A DNA stretch of 64,000 bases, from the NCBI GenBank assembly GCA_023435335.1, contig JAEYRU010000246.1, forward strand, positions 1 to 64,000, written 5' to 3'. A program made the translations under genes and the position numbers. Below, in pieces: positions 17,334 to 25,522 of the stretch. The stretch is from Pseudomonadota bacterium (GTDB lineage: Bacteria > Pseudomonadota > Alphaproteobacteria > Rhizobiales > Rhizobiaceae). Numbering within the stretch: position 1 is the first letter of the stretch; the number at the start of each line of letters is the position of its first letter. The notes beneath the pieces are model-generated. The model had not been told where the DNA came from. It did no database searches and saw only the letters and a program-made list of their open reading frames with translations.

Positions 17334-19466
17334 ATGGCCGCCGATTTCGATATTTCCAGCCTGCCAAGGCAACCCGTGCCGCGGGTCGTCGTCTCGCCGC
17401 GCCGCATCGTCTCCGACGTGCTTTCCAAAGGCTGGATCGAGAGCCTGATCCCGTTCGTTGCCCTGGTCTGCGTGGTGGGCGGGATCCTGATCTCCATCGA
17501 CGGCTACTTCGCGGCTTCAAATCTGCGCAACCTGGCGCAGTATGCGAGCGACGGGGGCCTGGTCGTACTTGCGCTGCTGATCGTGGTCGCTGTCGGCGGC
17601 ATCGACCTCTCGGTTGGCTCCAACTTCGCGATGTCCGCCTTCGTGGCGCTTTTCTGCTTCCATATCCTGGAGCTGCCGGTGCCCGCCGTGCTGGTACTGA
17701 CGCTCGCGGCCGGGGCGGGAATCGGCATAGTTAACGGCACGATTGCCGGCCTGCTGGGGTGCGGCGCTTTGCTGACCACGCTCGGCACGATGATCACCGC
17801 ACGCGGCCTCTACACGCTCGCCTCGCAATCGCGGCTGGTCGAGATATCGAGTTCAGCGCGGCTGGACGATCTGTGGGACTGGATCGGCTTCGAGAAGGTG
17901 CTGACGCTTCCGGTAGGGTTCTGGGCCCTGGTCGTTGTCGCAGCGCTGGTGCTAGTGATGTTCCGGCAGACGAGGTTCGGCTGGCATATCCTGGCGGTCG
18001 GAGGTAACCGCAAGGCCGCCCGCCATGGCGGCATTCGCGTGCGCTCCACCATCTTCCTGGCCTATACGCTGGCCGGCCTGATCGTGGGCTTCGCCGGTTT
18101 CCTCTTCGCCGCCCGGCAGAACAGTGTCGGTTCCGATACCGGCATCGGAATGGAGTTCTTCGTGCTGACGGCGCTGGTGGTCGGGCTCGGCGGCTTTGTG
18201 CCGGGCCGCGGCGTCGTGGTCTCGGTGCTCATCGGCTTCGCGACCATCTACCTGCTGAACAACGCCATGATCAACGCGGGCTTCCGCGGCGACTTCGTCC
18301 AACTCTCGATGGGCGCCATCATCATCCTTATTCTGGCGATGGACGTGAAGTTCCGGAAGAACCGCCATCGGCTGCTGGCGTCGACATATCTCGATCCGGT
18401 GGCGTTCGACGCCGGTCCCGTCCGCGGCATGCACGGGCTGATGCCCGACGAGATCGCGCCGAAACTGAGGGGCGCCGACATACTGGTAGCGGGGCAGATC
18501 GATGGTCCCGAGGACGTGCTCCTCGACGCGCAGGGGAACATCTATTGCGGCAGCCGCGACGGCTATATCTACCGCATCGCCGCGCCCGATCATGCGAAGG
18601 CGCAGGTGCTGGTCAAGGTCGGCGGGCGCCCGCTGGGCCTCGCTTTCGACCGCGAGGGGCGCATCGTCACCTGCGTGGCCGGCATGGGACTGGTCCGCGT
18701 CAGCATGGACGGCAAGGTCGAACTGCTGACCGACCAGACCGAGCGCAGCCTTTTCAGCGTGCAGGACGACACCCCGATCCGCATGGCCGACGACCTGGAC
18801 ATCGCAGCGGATGGCAAAATCTACTTCACCGACGCAACCAAGCGCTATGACATCGAGAACTGGGGCCTGGACCTGCTTGAGGGGCGGCCCAACGGCCGAT
18901 TGCTCTCGTTCGATCCGGCTACCGGAAAGACGCGCACCGTTTGCGACAATCTGCGTTTCCCGAACGGGGTCTGCCTAACGCACGACGGGAGGCACCTGCT
19001 GGTCGCGAGCACCTGGGAGTGCTCGATCCTGATATTTGACCTGGAAAGGCTTTCCGACGGGCCGCGGGTATTCCTCTCCGGGCTTCCGGGCTATCCCGAC
19101 AATGTGAACCGCGCATCGGACGGGGGCTATTGGGTGGCGCTGGCCGGCATGCGCAATCCCGTGTTCGATCAGGCGATGCGCCATCCCGGCCTGCGCCGGC
19201 GTATGACAAAGAAGGTTCCCCCGACCAATTGGCTCTTCGGCAATCTGAACATCGGCGGCGTGCTCAAGATCGACGGCAGCGGTAAGATCGTGGATGCCCT
19301 GTGGGATGCGCCGGACGGTCCGCTCTACATGATCACGTCCATGCGGGAGCACGAGGGCTGGCTTTATCTGGGCGGGGTCACCAACGACAAGATCGGCCGG
19401 CTACGGCTGGAGGGCGCTGACCGAAGCTGGCGCGGGCCGGAAAGCTATTGGGGGAGAACGGAATGA
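17334..19466 (+). CDS. Fusion protein: sugar ABC permease + strictosidine-synthase/SMP-30-like beta-propeller
   Basis: 710 residues, twice the size of a normal RbsC permease. Residues 1-340 are a complete BPD_transp_2 permease (VVAVGGIDLSVGSNFAMSA, HILAVGGNRKAARHGGIRV, GLGGFVPGRGVVVSVLIG). Residues about 375-710 are a six-bladed propeller of the strictosidine synthase/APMAP type: GPEDV (390s), FPNG (542-545), GYPDNVNRASDGGYWVALAG (from 586) with the Glu/Asn/Asp metal or active-site positions kept. Permease C-termini are normally cytoplasmic, so the propeller should face the cytoplasm and meet the substrate as it enters. No frameshift or stop lies at the junction. Translationally coupled (ATGA) to a second propeller gene. 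Lactone or ester hydrolysis is plausible but unproven. Confidence 0.87.
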   Translation: MAADFDISSLPRQPVPRVVVSPRRIVSDVLSKGWIESLIPFVALVCVVGGILISIDGYFAASNLRNLAQYASDGGLVVLALLIVVAVGGIDLSVGSNFAMSAFVALFCFHILELPVPAVLVLTLAAGAGIGIVNGTIAGLLGCGALLTTLGTMITARGLYTLASQSRLVEISSSARLDDLWDWIGFEKVLTLPVGFWALVVVAALVLVMFRQTRFGWHILAVGGNRKAARHGGIRVRSTIFLAYTLAGLIVGFAGFLFAARQNSVGSDTGIGMEFFVLTALVVGLGGFVPGRGVVVSVLIGFATIYLLNNAMINAGFRGDFVQLSMGAIIILILAMDVKFRKNRHRLLASTYLDPVAFDAGPVRGMHGLMPDEIAPKLRGADILVAGQIDGPEDVLLDAQGNIYCGSRDGYIYRIAAPDHAKAQVLVKVGGRPLGLAFDREGRIVTCVAGMGLVRVSMDGKVELLTDQTERSLFSVQDDTPIRMADDLDIAADGKIYFTDATKRYDIENWGLDLLEGRPNGRLLSFDPATGKTRTVCDNLRFPNGVCLTHDGRHLLVASTWECSILIFDLERLSDGPRVFLSGLPGYPDNVNRASDGGYWVALAGMRNPVFDQAMRHPGLRRRMTKKVPPTNWLFGNLNIGGVLKIDGSGKIVDALWDAPDGPLYMITSMREHEGWLYLGGVTNDKIGRLRLEGADRSWRGPESYWGRTE

Positions 19467-20506
19467 TACCGTTCCTCAGCTCACGCCGGCTGGCCAGGCC
19501 GGCCATGACGCTGGAAGGCGTGCTGGGCCCCAACAGCCGGCTAGACGAGGCCGCAGGCATGCCGGTGGATGGGCCGGACGCGCTCGCCGTGGCAACCGAT
19601 GGGCGGCTGCTCTTCAGTGCCGGAAGCCGGGTGCTGGTGCTCTCCGCGTGGGGAGGCGAGGCCTTCCCATGGGCCACATTAGACGCCGCTGTCACCGCCT
19701 TGTGCACCAGCGCCGCCGGTCTCGTTGCAGTTGGCCTGGAAGGCGGGCGCATCTCGGTGCTGGACGGCTCGGCGCGCCGGCTCGACGGCTGGTCGCTGCC
19801 GGCGGGACGAGCGCGCTCCGTGGTCGATTGCGTCTTCCGCTCGGAGGACGAACTCCTGCTTCTGGATTGCGGCTACGGGGCGGAGGAGAACGTGCTGGCG
19901 ATCGCTCCGTGGGACGACGAGGCGCGCGGGCAGTTGCTCGCGCTGCGCCGGTCTGGAGTCGCCGAAGTGGTTGCTTCCGGCCTTCACTGCCCGCTGGGCG
20001 TCTGCCTCGACGCAGAAGGCGAGACGCTCGTTTCGCTGATGGAGCGTGCCAGCATCGTCGACGCCACGGGGCGGATGCTGCAGGGTGGCTATCCGGGATA
20101 CATCGGACGCCTGCGCGCCGCCCCCACCGGGTTCGTCCTGGCCTGTCCGGGACGACGTGACCCGTTGATCGATTTCCTGAAGACTGAGCGGCGCTTCGTC
20201 GAAGAGATGAAGGCGAAGATCGCGCCGCACTTCTGGATCGCGCCGCGCGCAAACCCGGAGTTCAGCCACGATTTCCCGATCGAACTAGGCGCTACGCGGC
20301 TGTTCGGCGACGTGAAACCGTGGGCCCCGTCCTTCTCCTACGGCCTGCTTATCGAAGCGGCATCGAACCTGATGCCGACAGGTTCCTGGCAGTCGCGAGC
20401 CGACGGCCGCCGGCATGCGATCTGCGATGCCGCGCTCTGGAACGGCGAACTGATCGCGGTGAGCAAGGGGAGCGGTGAAATACTGAACCTTGGAGCAGTA
20501 GCATGA
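19463..20506 (+). CDS. Stand-alone strictosidine-synthase-like beta-propeller protein, degenerate
   Basis: 347 residues starting at ATG 19463, which overlaps the previous stop by four bases. The fold pattern resembles the propeller fused to the preceding permease: PDALAVATDGRLLFSAGSRV, GLHCPLGVCLDAEGETLVSL and GGYPGYIGRL match its blades. The residues that look like metal ligands in the fused domain are changed: FPNG becomes CPLG (176-179) and YPDN becomes YPGY (210-213). No signal peptide. It may be a catalytically inactive partner or regulator of the fused domain. The gene is also coupled by ATGA to the ATPase gene. Family assignment is by pattern only. Confidence 0.65.
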   Translation: MIPFLSSRRLARPAMTLEGVLGPNSRLDEAAGMPVDGPDALAVATDGRLLFSAGSRVLVLSAWGGEAFPWATLDAAVTALCTSAAGLVAVGLEGGRISVLDGSARRLDGWSLPAGRARSVVDCVFRSEDELLLLDCGYGAEENVLAIAPWDDEARGQLLALRRSGVAEVVASGLHCPLGVCLDAEGETLVSLMERASIVDATGRMLQGGYPGYIGRLRAAPTGFVLACPGRRDPLIDFLKTERRFVEEMKAKIAPHFWIAPRANPEFSHDFPIELGATRLFGDVKPWAPSFSYGLLIEAASNLMPTGSWQSRADGRRHAICDAALWNGELIAVSKGSGEILNLGAVA

Positions 20507-22005
20507 CGCCGACGGCAAATCCCGTCGTCAGCCTGGAGAACGCGACCAAGACCTATGGCGGCATCGCTGCCCTGGCCGAAGCGAACTTCGAGCTCTATCC
20601 GGGCGAGATCCACGCCCTGGTCGGTGAGAACGGGGCCGGCAAGTCGACGCTGTGCAAGCTGATCGCCGGTGTCGTGTCTCCTTCGGAGGGGGTGCTTCGC
20701 GTGGATGGCGAGCCGGTCTCCTTCGCCGCCCCGAAGGATGCCAGCCTGCGCGGCATATCGATGGTCTACCAGGAGACGAGCCTCGTGCCGCAGCTCACCG
20801 TGGCGCAGAATATCGTGCTCGGTCGAGAGAAGGCGTTCAACTCGGTTCGCAAGGTGCGCAATGCCGCAAGGCAGGTGCTCCAGCGGCTGAACTTCAAGGT
20901 CGACCCCTCCCAGCTTGCCGGCTCGCTTTCGGCCGCCAAGCGACAGATGGTGGAAATCGCGCGCGCGGTGCTCAACGAGGCCCGCGTCATCATCCTGGAC
21001 GAGCCGACTGCGGCGCTTACGCCGGAAGAGACCGACCACCTGTTCGACCTGATGAAGTCGCTACAGCGCAGCGGCGTGGCGATGATCTTCATTAGTCACG
21101 CGCTGGAGGAGGCGCTGACCCACGCAGACAGGATTTCCGTCCTCCGCAACGGGCGCATGATGGTAACGGGCCCCGCGGCCGAATTCGACAGGGCGAGACT
21201 GATCCGACACATGATCGGGGAGGAGCTGAACGAGAGCAGCGCCCAACACCCCCCGACCCGCGCGGCCCGGTCCGCCGTACCGGTGCTCCGGGTGGAGAAC
21301 ATCCGTATGGGAAGCATGGTCAACAACATGTCGTTCTCCGTGTTCCCCGGTGAGATCACCGGGATCGCGGGGCTGATCGGCTCCGGCCGTAGCGAAGTCG
21401 CCAAGGTCATCATGGGACACACCAAGCGTAACTTCGGCGGCGGCCGCATCTGGCTCGACGGCCGCGAGGTGCGCTACCGGATCCCGGCCCACGCGGTGGC
21501 CGACGGGATCGCCTATGTCAGCGAGGATCGGAAGCTGGACGGGTTCTTCGATACGCTGAGCGTGATCGACAATATCGGGCTCGGCTGGCTGGCGAAATTC
21601 GGCCGACGCAGGGTGCTCGCGCCGCTGCGCCGCATGAGAAGGGTGGCGGACGAGTGGGAGGAGCGCCTTTCCATTCGCCGGATCGGCCGGAACCAGCCGG
21701 TCCTGCAGCTGTCCGGAGGCAACCAGCAGAAGGTGGTGATCGCAAAGTCACTGGTGCAGAACCCGCGGCTCGTGATCTTCGATGAGCCTACCCGCGGGGT
21801 CGACGTCGGAGCCATCGCGGAGATCAGGCAGATCATCCGCGAAATCGCCGACGGCGGGGCAGGGGTCATCCTGATCTCCTCCTACCTTCCGGAGATACTG
21901 GACCTCTCGGATCGGATACTGGTCGCCAAGAGCGGAACAATAGCCGCTGAGTTTTCTCGTGCGGAGGCGACTGCCGAGAAGGTTCTGCACGCCGCCGTAC
22001 ACTGA
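20503..22005 (+). CDS. Sugar ABC transporter ATPase with two nucleotide-binding domains (RbsA/MglA type)
   Basis: 500 residues. The first domain has Walker A GENGAGKST, a signature loop of SAAKRQMVEIARAV and Walker B VIILDEPTAALTPEE. The second has GLIGSGRSE at the Walker A position, which is normal for this subfamily, then LSGGNQQKVVIAKSL and VIFDEPTRGVDVGA. It energises the importer formed by the permease at 15208 and the fused permease at 17334. Starts within the last codons of the propeller gene (ATGA). Converges on the GntR gene with only about 20 bases between stops and no visible terminator. Confidence 0.9.
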   Translation: MTPTANPVVSLENATKTYGGIAALAEANFELYPGEIHALVGENGAGKSTLCKLIAGVVSPSEGVLRVDGEPVSFAAPKDASLRGISMVYQETSLVPQLTVAQNIVLGREKAFNSVRKVRNAARQVLQRLNFKVDPSQLAGSLSAAKRQMVEIARAVLNEARVIILDEPTAALTPEETDHLFDLMKSLQRSGVAMIFISHALEEALTHADRISVLRNGRMMVTGPAAEFDRARLIRHMIGEELNESSAQHPPTRAARSAVPVLRVENIRMGSMVNNMSFSVFPGEITGIAGLIGSGRSEVAKVIMGHTKRNFGGGRIWLDGREVRYRIPAHAVADGIAYVSEDRKLDGFFDTLSVIDNIGLGWLAKFGRRRVLAPLRRMRRVADEWEERLSIRRIGRNQPVLQLSGGNQQKVVIAKSLVQNPRLVIFDEPTRGVDVGAIAEIRQIIREIADGGAGVILISSYLPEILDLSDRILVAKSGTIAAEFSRAEATAEKVLHAAVH

Positions 22006-22024
22006 CGGCGTGGCCAGCTGGAAG

Positions 22025-22828
22025 TCACGATTCCGGGACGCCACCCAGCTCGAGCAAGCGATTGCGATCCTCGATATCGATGTTGATATCGAACACCACT
22101 CCATCGGTCCGATAGACCAGCTGTGCGAGGCAGATGACCTCCCCGCCTGCATCCTGGAAGATGCGGCGCACGCGCACGACGGGGTCGTGCACGCGGATGT
22201 CGAGCTCCGCGGCCTCCTGAGGCATCGAGGAAACGACCCGGAACGTCTGACGCACTTTCGCAAGGCCGACCTGCTTGGTGTCATAGAGAAGCGTGCTGAT
22301 GAGCTCGGTTGCCCACAGCTTCTGCGGGATCGCCTCGAAGGCATCCTCCGCCACCAAATACTCGCCGACAATGAAGGGACCTCCGCCGCGGAGGAAGATG
22401 CGCTTCATGTAGCGATAGGCGTCGGATGGCTTCCCTTCTTCCGGCGAGATGCGCAACTCGCCCTCGGCGGGCCGGGAGGCGATGACGCGGAAGCTAAGGC
22501 CGCTTCCGGCGCGAGACAGGGAACTGGTAAGCCCGTAGGGCACCGACGCCGGCATCTCTGGCTTTGCCTTGACGAAGGTGCCGCGCCCGCGTTCCGCGCT
22601 GATCAAGCCTTCCTTCTCGAGGCCGGCGAGTGCGTGTCGGACCGTCATGGGCGAGACGCCGAACGTTGCCACCAGGTCCTTCAGCGTGGGCAGCCTGTCG
22701 CCGACATTCCATGTTTCGTCGGCAATCTGCCTACGGATGATGGCAGCGAGCTGCACATAGTAGGGCGTCCCGTCTTCCCTCAACATCTGGACCGGTTCGG
22801 CGGCACTAGGCAAAGCGGGAATCCTCAT
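22025..22828 (-). CDS. GntR family transcriptional regulator, HutC/UTRA type
   Basis: About 267 residues from ATG 22828; a TTG at 22882 would add 18 residues but has no ribosome site. The N-terminal winged helix shows PYYVQLAAIIRRQIADETW, LPTLKDLVATFGVSPMTVRHAL and GLISAERGRGTFV, the standard GntR DNA-binding layout. The C-terminal UTRA ligand domain ends with RVRRIFQDAGGEVICLAQLVYRTD in pieces. It is divergent from the second peptide importer operon (23056 onward), with an inverted repeat between them, so it most likely controls that operon. It could also affect the convergent sugar importer, but nothing shows this. Confidence 0.87.
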   Translation of the reverse strand: MRIPALPSAAEPVQMLREDGTPYYVQLAAIIRRQIADETWNVGDRLPTLKDLVATFGVSPMTVRHALAGLEKEGLISAERGRGTFVKAKPEMPASVPYGLTSSLSRAGSGLSFRVIASRPAEGELRISPEEGKPSDAYRYMKRIFLRGGGPFIVGEYLVAEDAFEAIPQKLWATELISTLLYDTKQVGLAKVRQTFRVVSSMPQEAAELDIRVHDPVVRVRRIFQDAGGEVICLAQLVYRTDGVVFDINIDIEDRNRLLELGGVPES

Positions 22829-22878
22829 GAGTAACGTCGTTTCCGTTCGTATTTCATCCTCACGAAGCCCCGCAACGG

Positions 22879-22988
22879 TCAAAAAAATGCGGAAGGGGGC
22901 AAAAAAATGGAAATCAGCGTCTTGGCTTCATAGCACAAAAGTGACAAAGTGCTAGAACTAGATCACAATCGAGATGGTTTCCGATTGT
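22879..22988. promoter_or_regulatory. Divergent control region with two repeat elements
   Basis: The 227-base gap between the GntR/UTRA gene and the peptide-binding-protein gene holds two structures. One is an exact inverted repeat, ACAATCG (22965-22971) and CGATTGT (22982-22988), with a 10-base spacer, next to a smaller CTAG-AA-CTAG (22952-22961). The other is a direct repeat CAAAAAAATG (22879-22888 and 22899-22908) spaced exactly 20 bases, two helical turns. The inverted repeat is the best operator candidate for the GntR protein; the A-tracts could bend the DNA. Confidence 0.5.
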
Positions 22989-23055
22989 ATGGAAGAGAGG
23001 TGAGGATCCGGCTCGCCGGCGCCGCACCGCACACAGCCAGGCTGGGAGGGCCGAG

Positions 23056-24564
23056 ATGGACAGGTGGATCACAGGATCGTTGGTGGCAGTCGCGCTGAGC
23101 CTCGCCGGTAGTTCGGCGCTCGCTCAAGAGGGCACTTTCAGATACGCCGAACAGGTCAAACTTATCACCATGGACCCGCAACAGCAGAGCGGCAGCGGCG
23201 TTCCCTATCTGCGCCCTGTCTACGAGTCGCTGTTCGAGCGCGGCACGGACGGCAAACCGGTTCCGCTGCTGGCCGAAAGCTACGAGATCGATGGTCTCGA
23301 CGTCACGATCAAGCTGCGCCAGGGAATCAGCTTCAGCAATGGCGAGGCGTTCAACGCCGAGGTGGCGGTGGCCAACATCAACCGCGGCGTCAAGCTCGCC
23401 ATCATCGAAGGCCTCAAGACCGTCGACAGCGCCGAGGTGGTCGACGAGCATACATTCCGCATCAAGCTCAAGGAGCCAGATCCGGCGATCATCGACAGTC
23501 TCTGCCACACCGGCGGCATGATGCTCGCGCCGGCGGCGATGGCGGATCCGGCGCTCGACCGCAACCCGATCGGCACCGGGCCCTACGTCTACAGCAAAGA
23601 AGAATCGCGCGAAGGCGAGGTCCGCGTCTACACGCCGAACCCGACCTACTGGGACAAGGACAAGATCGGGCTCGCCCGCTATGAGGTGTGGGAGTTGCCG
23701 GACGACACCGCCCGCCTCAATGCCCTGAAGACCGGACAGATCGACGCCGGCAACTGGTTGGCCAACCCGCAGTCGGCCATCATCGACCGCACGCAGGGCC
23801 TCAAGCTGATCCGCGGCACCGGCGGACTGAACTACCACGTGATCATTTCCGACCGGAACGGCACCGTCGTCCCCGCCTTCGCTGACCTCAACGTCCGCCA
23901 GGCGATGGCGCATGCCATCGACCGCGAAGCGTTCGGCAAGGCGGTCCAGTTCGGCCTGGCCGAGAAGTCGTTCCAGCCCTATGGCAAGGGCGACTGGGCC
24001 TACGATCCCGCGCTCGAGGGTGTTTACGAGTTCAATCTCGACAAGGCGCGCGAGTTCATGGCCAAGTCGAATTTCCCGGACGGCTTCAGCTTCGACATGC
24101 CGTCAATCCCGATCTACCAGTCGCGTCTCGAGGCGCTGGCCGGGTTCTTCAAGGAAATCGGCATCACGATGAACATCGTGCCGCAGGAGCCGGGCACACT
24201 CGCCCGCGTCAGCCGCACGACGAATTACCCCGCCACCAACCTCGTGTGGGCGACCAACACCGACCCGAAGTTCCTGGCGCTGCGCTACATCTACGAGGAC
24301 GCCGCCTACAACCCCTTCAAGACAAAGCCGAGCGACGAACTGCTGGCGCTGGCCAAGCAGGGGCTGGAATCGGTCGATCCGGAAGTGCGCGGTCCGGTCT
24401 ACCGGAAGATGGCGGCGCGGCTCGCGGAAGAGGCCTTCCTGATCTTCGTCACCAACACGCCGATCCTGATCGGAGTGAGCGAGAAGACGGCGAACAATCC
24501 CACAGTCGTCTATCGCTTCGGCGAGGATTCGATCAATCTGCGCGGCCTGAAGGCCAACGACTGA
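23056..24564 (+). CDS. Periplasmic peptide-type ABC transporter substrate-binding protein (SBP_bac_5)
   Basis: 502 residues. Signal peptide with core GSLVAVALSLAGSSALA, cleaved before QEGTFRYAE. The mature protein shows SBP family 5 landmarks: YESLFERGTDGKPVPLLAESYE, KLRQGISFSNGEAFNAE, GTGPYVYSKE and AMAHAIDREAFGKAV in fragments. GGGAGGGCCGAG precedes the ATG. First gene of an operon containing DppB, DppC-DppD, DppF, a hydrolase and a CoA-transferase. It is a second, distinct system from the one at 1278-4780. Ligand unknown. Confidence 0.88.
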   Translation: MDRWITGSLVAVALSLAGSSALAQEGTFRYAEQVKLITMDPQQQSGSGVPYLRPVYESLFERGTDGKPVPLLAESYEIDGLDVTIKLRQGISFSNGEAFNAEVAVANINRGVKLAIIEGLKTVDSAEVVDEHTFRIKLKEPDPAIIDSLCHTGGMMLAPAAMADPALDRNPIGTGPYVYSKEESREGEVRVYTPNPTYWDKDKIGLARYEVWELPDDTARLNALKTGQIDAGNWLANPQSAIIDRTQGLKLIRGTGGLNYHVIISDRNGTVVPAFADLNVRQAMAHAIDREAFGKAVQFGLAEKSFQPYGKGDWAYDPALEGVYEFNLDKAREFMAKSNFPDGFSFDMPSIPIYQSRLEALAGFFKEIGITMNIVPQEPGTLARVSRTTNYPATNLVWATNTDPKFLALRYIYEDAAYNPFKTKPSDELLALAKQGLESVDPEVRGPVYRKMAARLAEEAFLIFVTNTPILIGVSEKTANNPTVVYRFGEDSINLRGLKAND

Positions 24565-24577
24565 CAAACGGGTCCCC

Positions 24578-25522
24578 ATGCTCCGGCTCATCTTCCAGCG
24601 GCTTCTCGCGCTGGTGCCCCTGCTGTTCATCGTCTCGGTGCTGACGTTCTCGTTCACGTCGCTGCTGCCGAGCGATCCCGTCGACCTCATCATCGGCGAT
24701 ACGGGCACGCAGGAGCAGTACGAGATCGTTCGCGAACGGCTAGGCATGAACCAACCCGTCGTCGTCCGCTACTTCCAGTGGCTGGGCAGGGCGGTGCAGG
24801 GGGACCTCGGGACTTCATTCTTCAACAGCGTCAGCGTGATGGGGGCCGTCATGCAGCGGCTTCCCGTCACGCTTTCCCTGACGGCGGTCTCGGCGATTAT
24901 CGCCATCCTCGTCGGGGTGGCCGCGGGGGTAGCGGCGGCGCTGCGTCCTCGCTCGTGGGTCGACCGCTTCGCGACGCTGGGCGCGACCTTCGGGCAGGCG
25001 GTTCCCAACTTCTGGTTCGGCCTGATCCTCGTAGCGATCTTCGCAGTGAACCTGCGCTGGTTTCCGGCCACAGGCTTCACGCCAATTTCGGCGTCGCCAT
25101 GGGACTGGCTGCGCAGCGTCATCCTGCCTTCGATCGCGCTGGGAACCTCTTCAAGCGCGGCGATCGCCCGGCAGGTCCGCTCCGCGATGGTCGGGGTGCT
25201 GCAGCAGGACTACATCCGGGCGGCGCGCGCGCAGGGCCTGTCGACGCGGCGCGTCATCTTCAGGCATGCCCTTACGAACGCCATGGTGCCGGTGGTGGCG
25301 GTCCTGTCCTTCCAGATCACCGTCCTTCTCGGCGGCGCCCTCGTCGTGGAGCAGGTCTTCGCCATCAACGGGTTGGGCACGCTCGCCATCGGCGCCGTGC
25401 GTCAGCAGGATATCCCGATGATTCAGGGGCTGGTTCTGGTCATGGTAGGCCTCGTGGTCGCCGTGCAACTCGCCACGGACGTCATATACGGCCTCCTCAA
25501 CCCCAAGGCGCGTCCGTCGTGA
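24578..25522 (+). CDS. Peptide ABC transporter permease, DppB-like
   Basis: 314 residues: LIFQRLLALVPLLFIVSVLT at the N-terminus, the periplasmic PVVVRYFQWLGRAVQGDLGTS, then the permease domain with coupling loop DYIRAARAQGLSTRRVIFRHAL near residues 210-230. Starts 13 bases after the binding-protein gene and overlaps the next gene by four bases (GTGA). Confidence 0.9.
   Translation: MLRLIFQRLLALVPLLFIVSVLTFSFTSLLPSDPVDLIIGDTGTQEQYEIVRERLGMNQPVVVRYFQWLGRAVQGDLGTSFFNSVSVMGAVMQRLPVTLSLTAVSAIIAILVGVAAGVAAALRPRSWVDRFATLGATFGQAVPNFWFGLILVAIFAVNLRWFPATGFTPISASPWDWLRSVILPSIALGTSSSAAIARQVRSAMVGVLQQDYIRAARAQGLSTRRVIFRHALTNAMVPVVAVLSFQITVLLGGALVVEQVFAINGLGTLAIGAVRQQDIPMIQGLVLVMVGLVVAVQLATDVIYGLLNPKARPS

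Noticed and set aside
21370..21400. Arginine at the Walker A lysine of the second RbsA-like domain (GSGRSE)
   Set aside because: This is normal for the second domain of RbsA/MglA-type ATPases, unlike the case in LivF.
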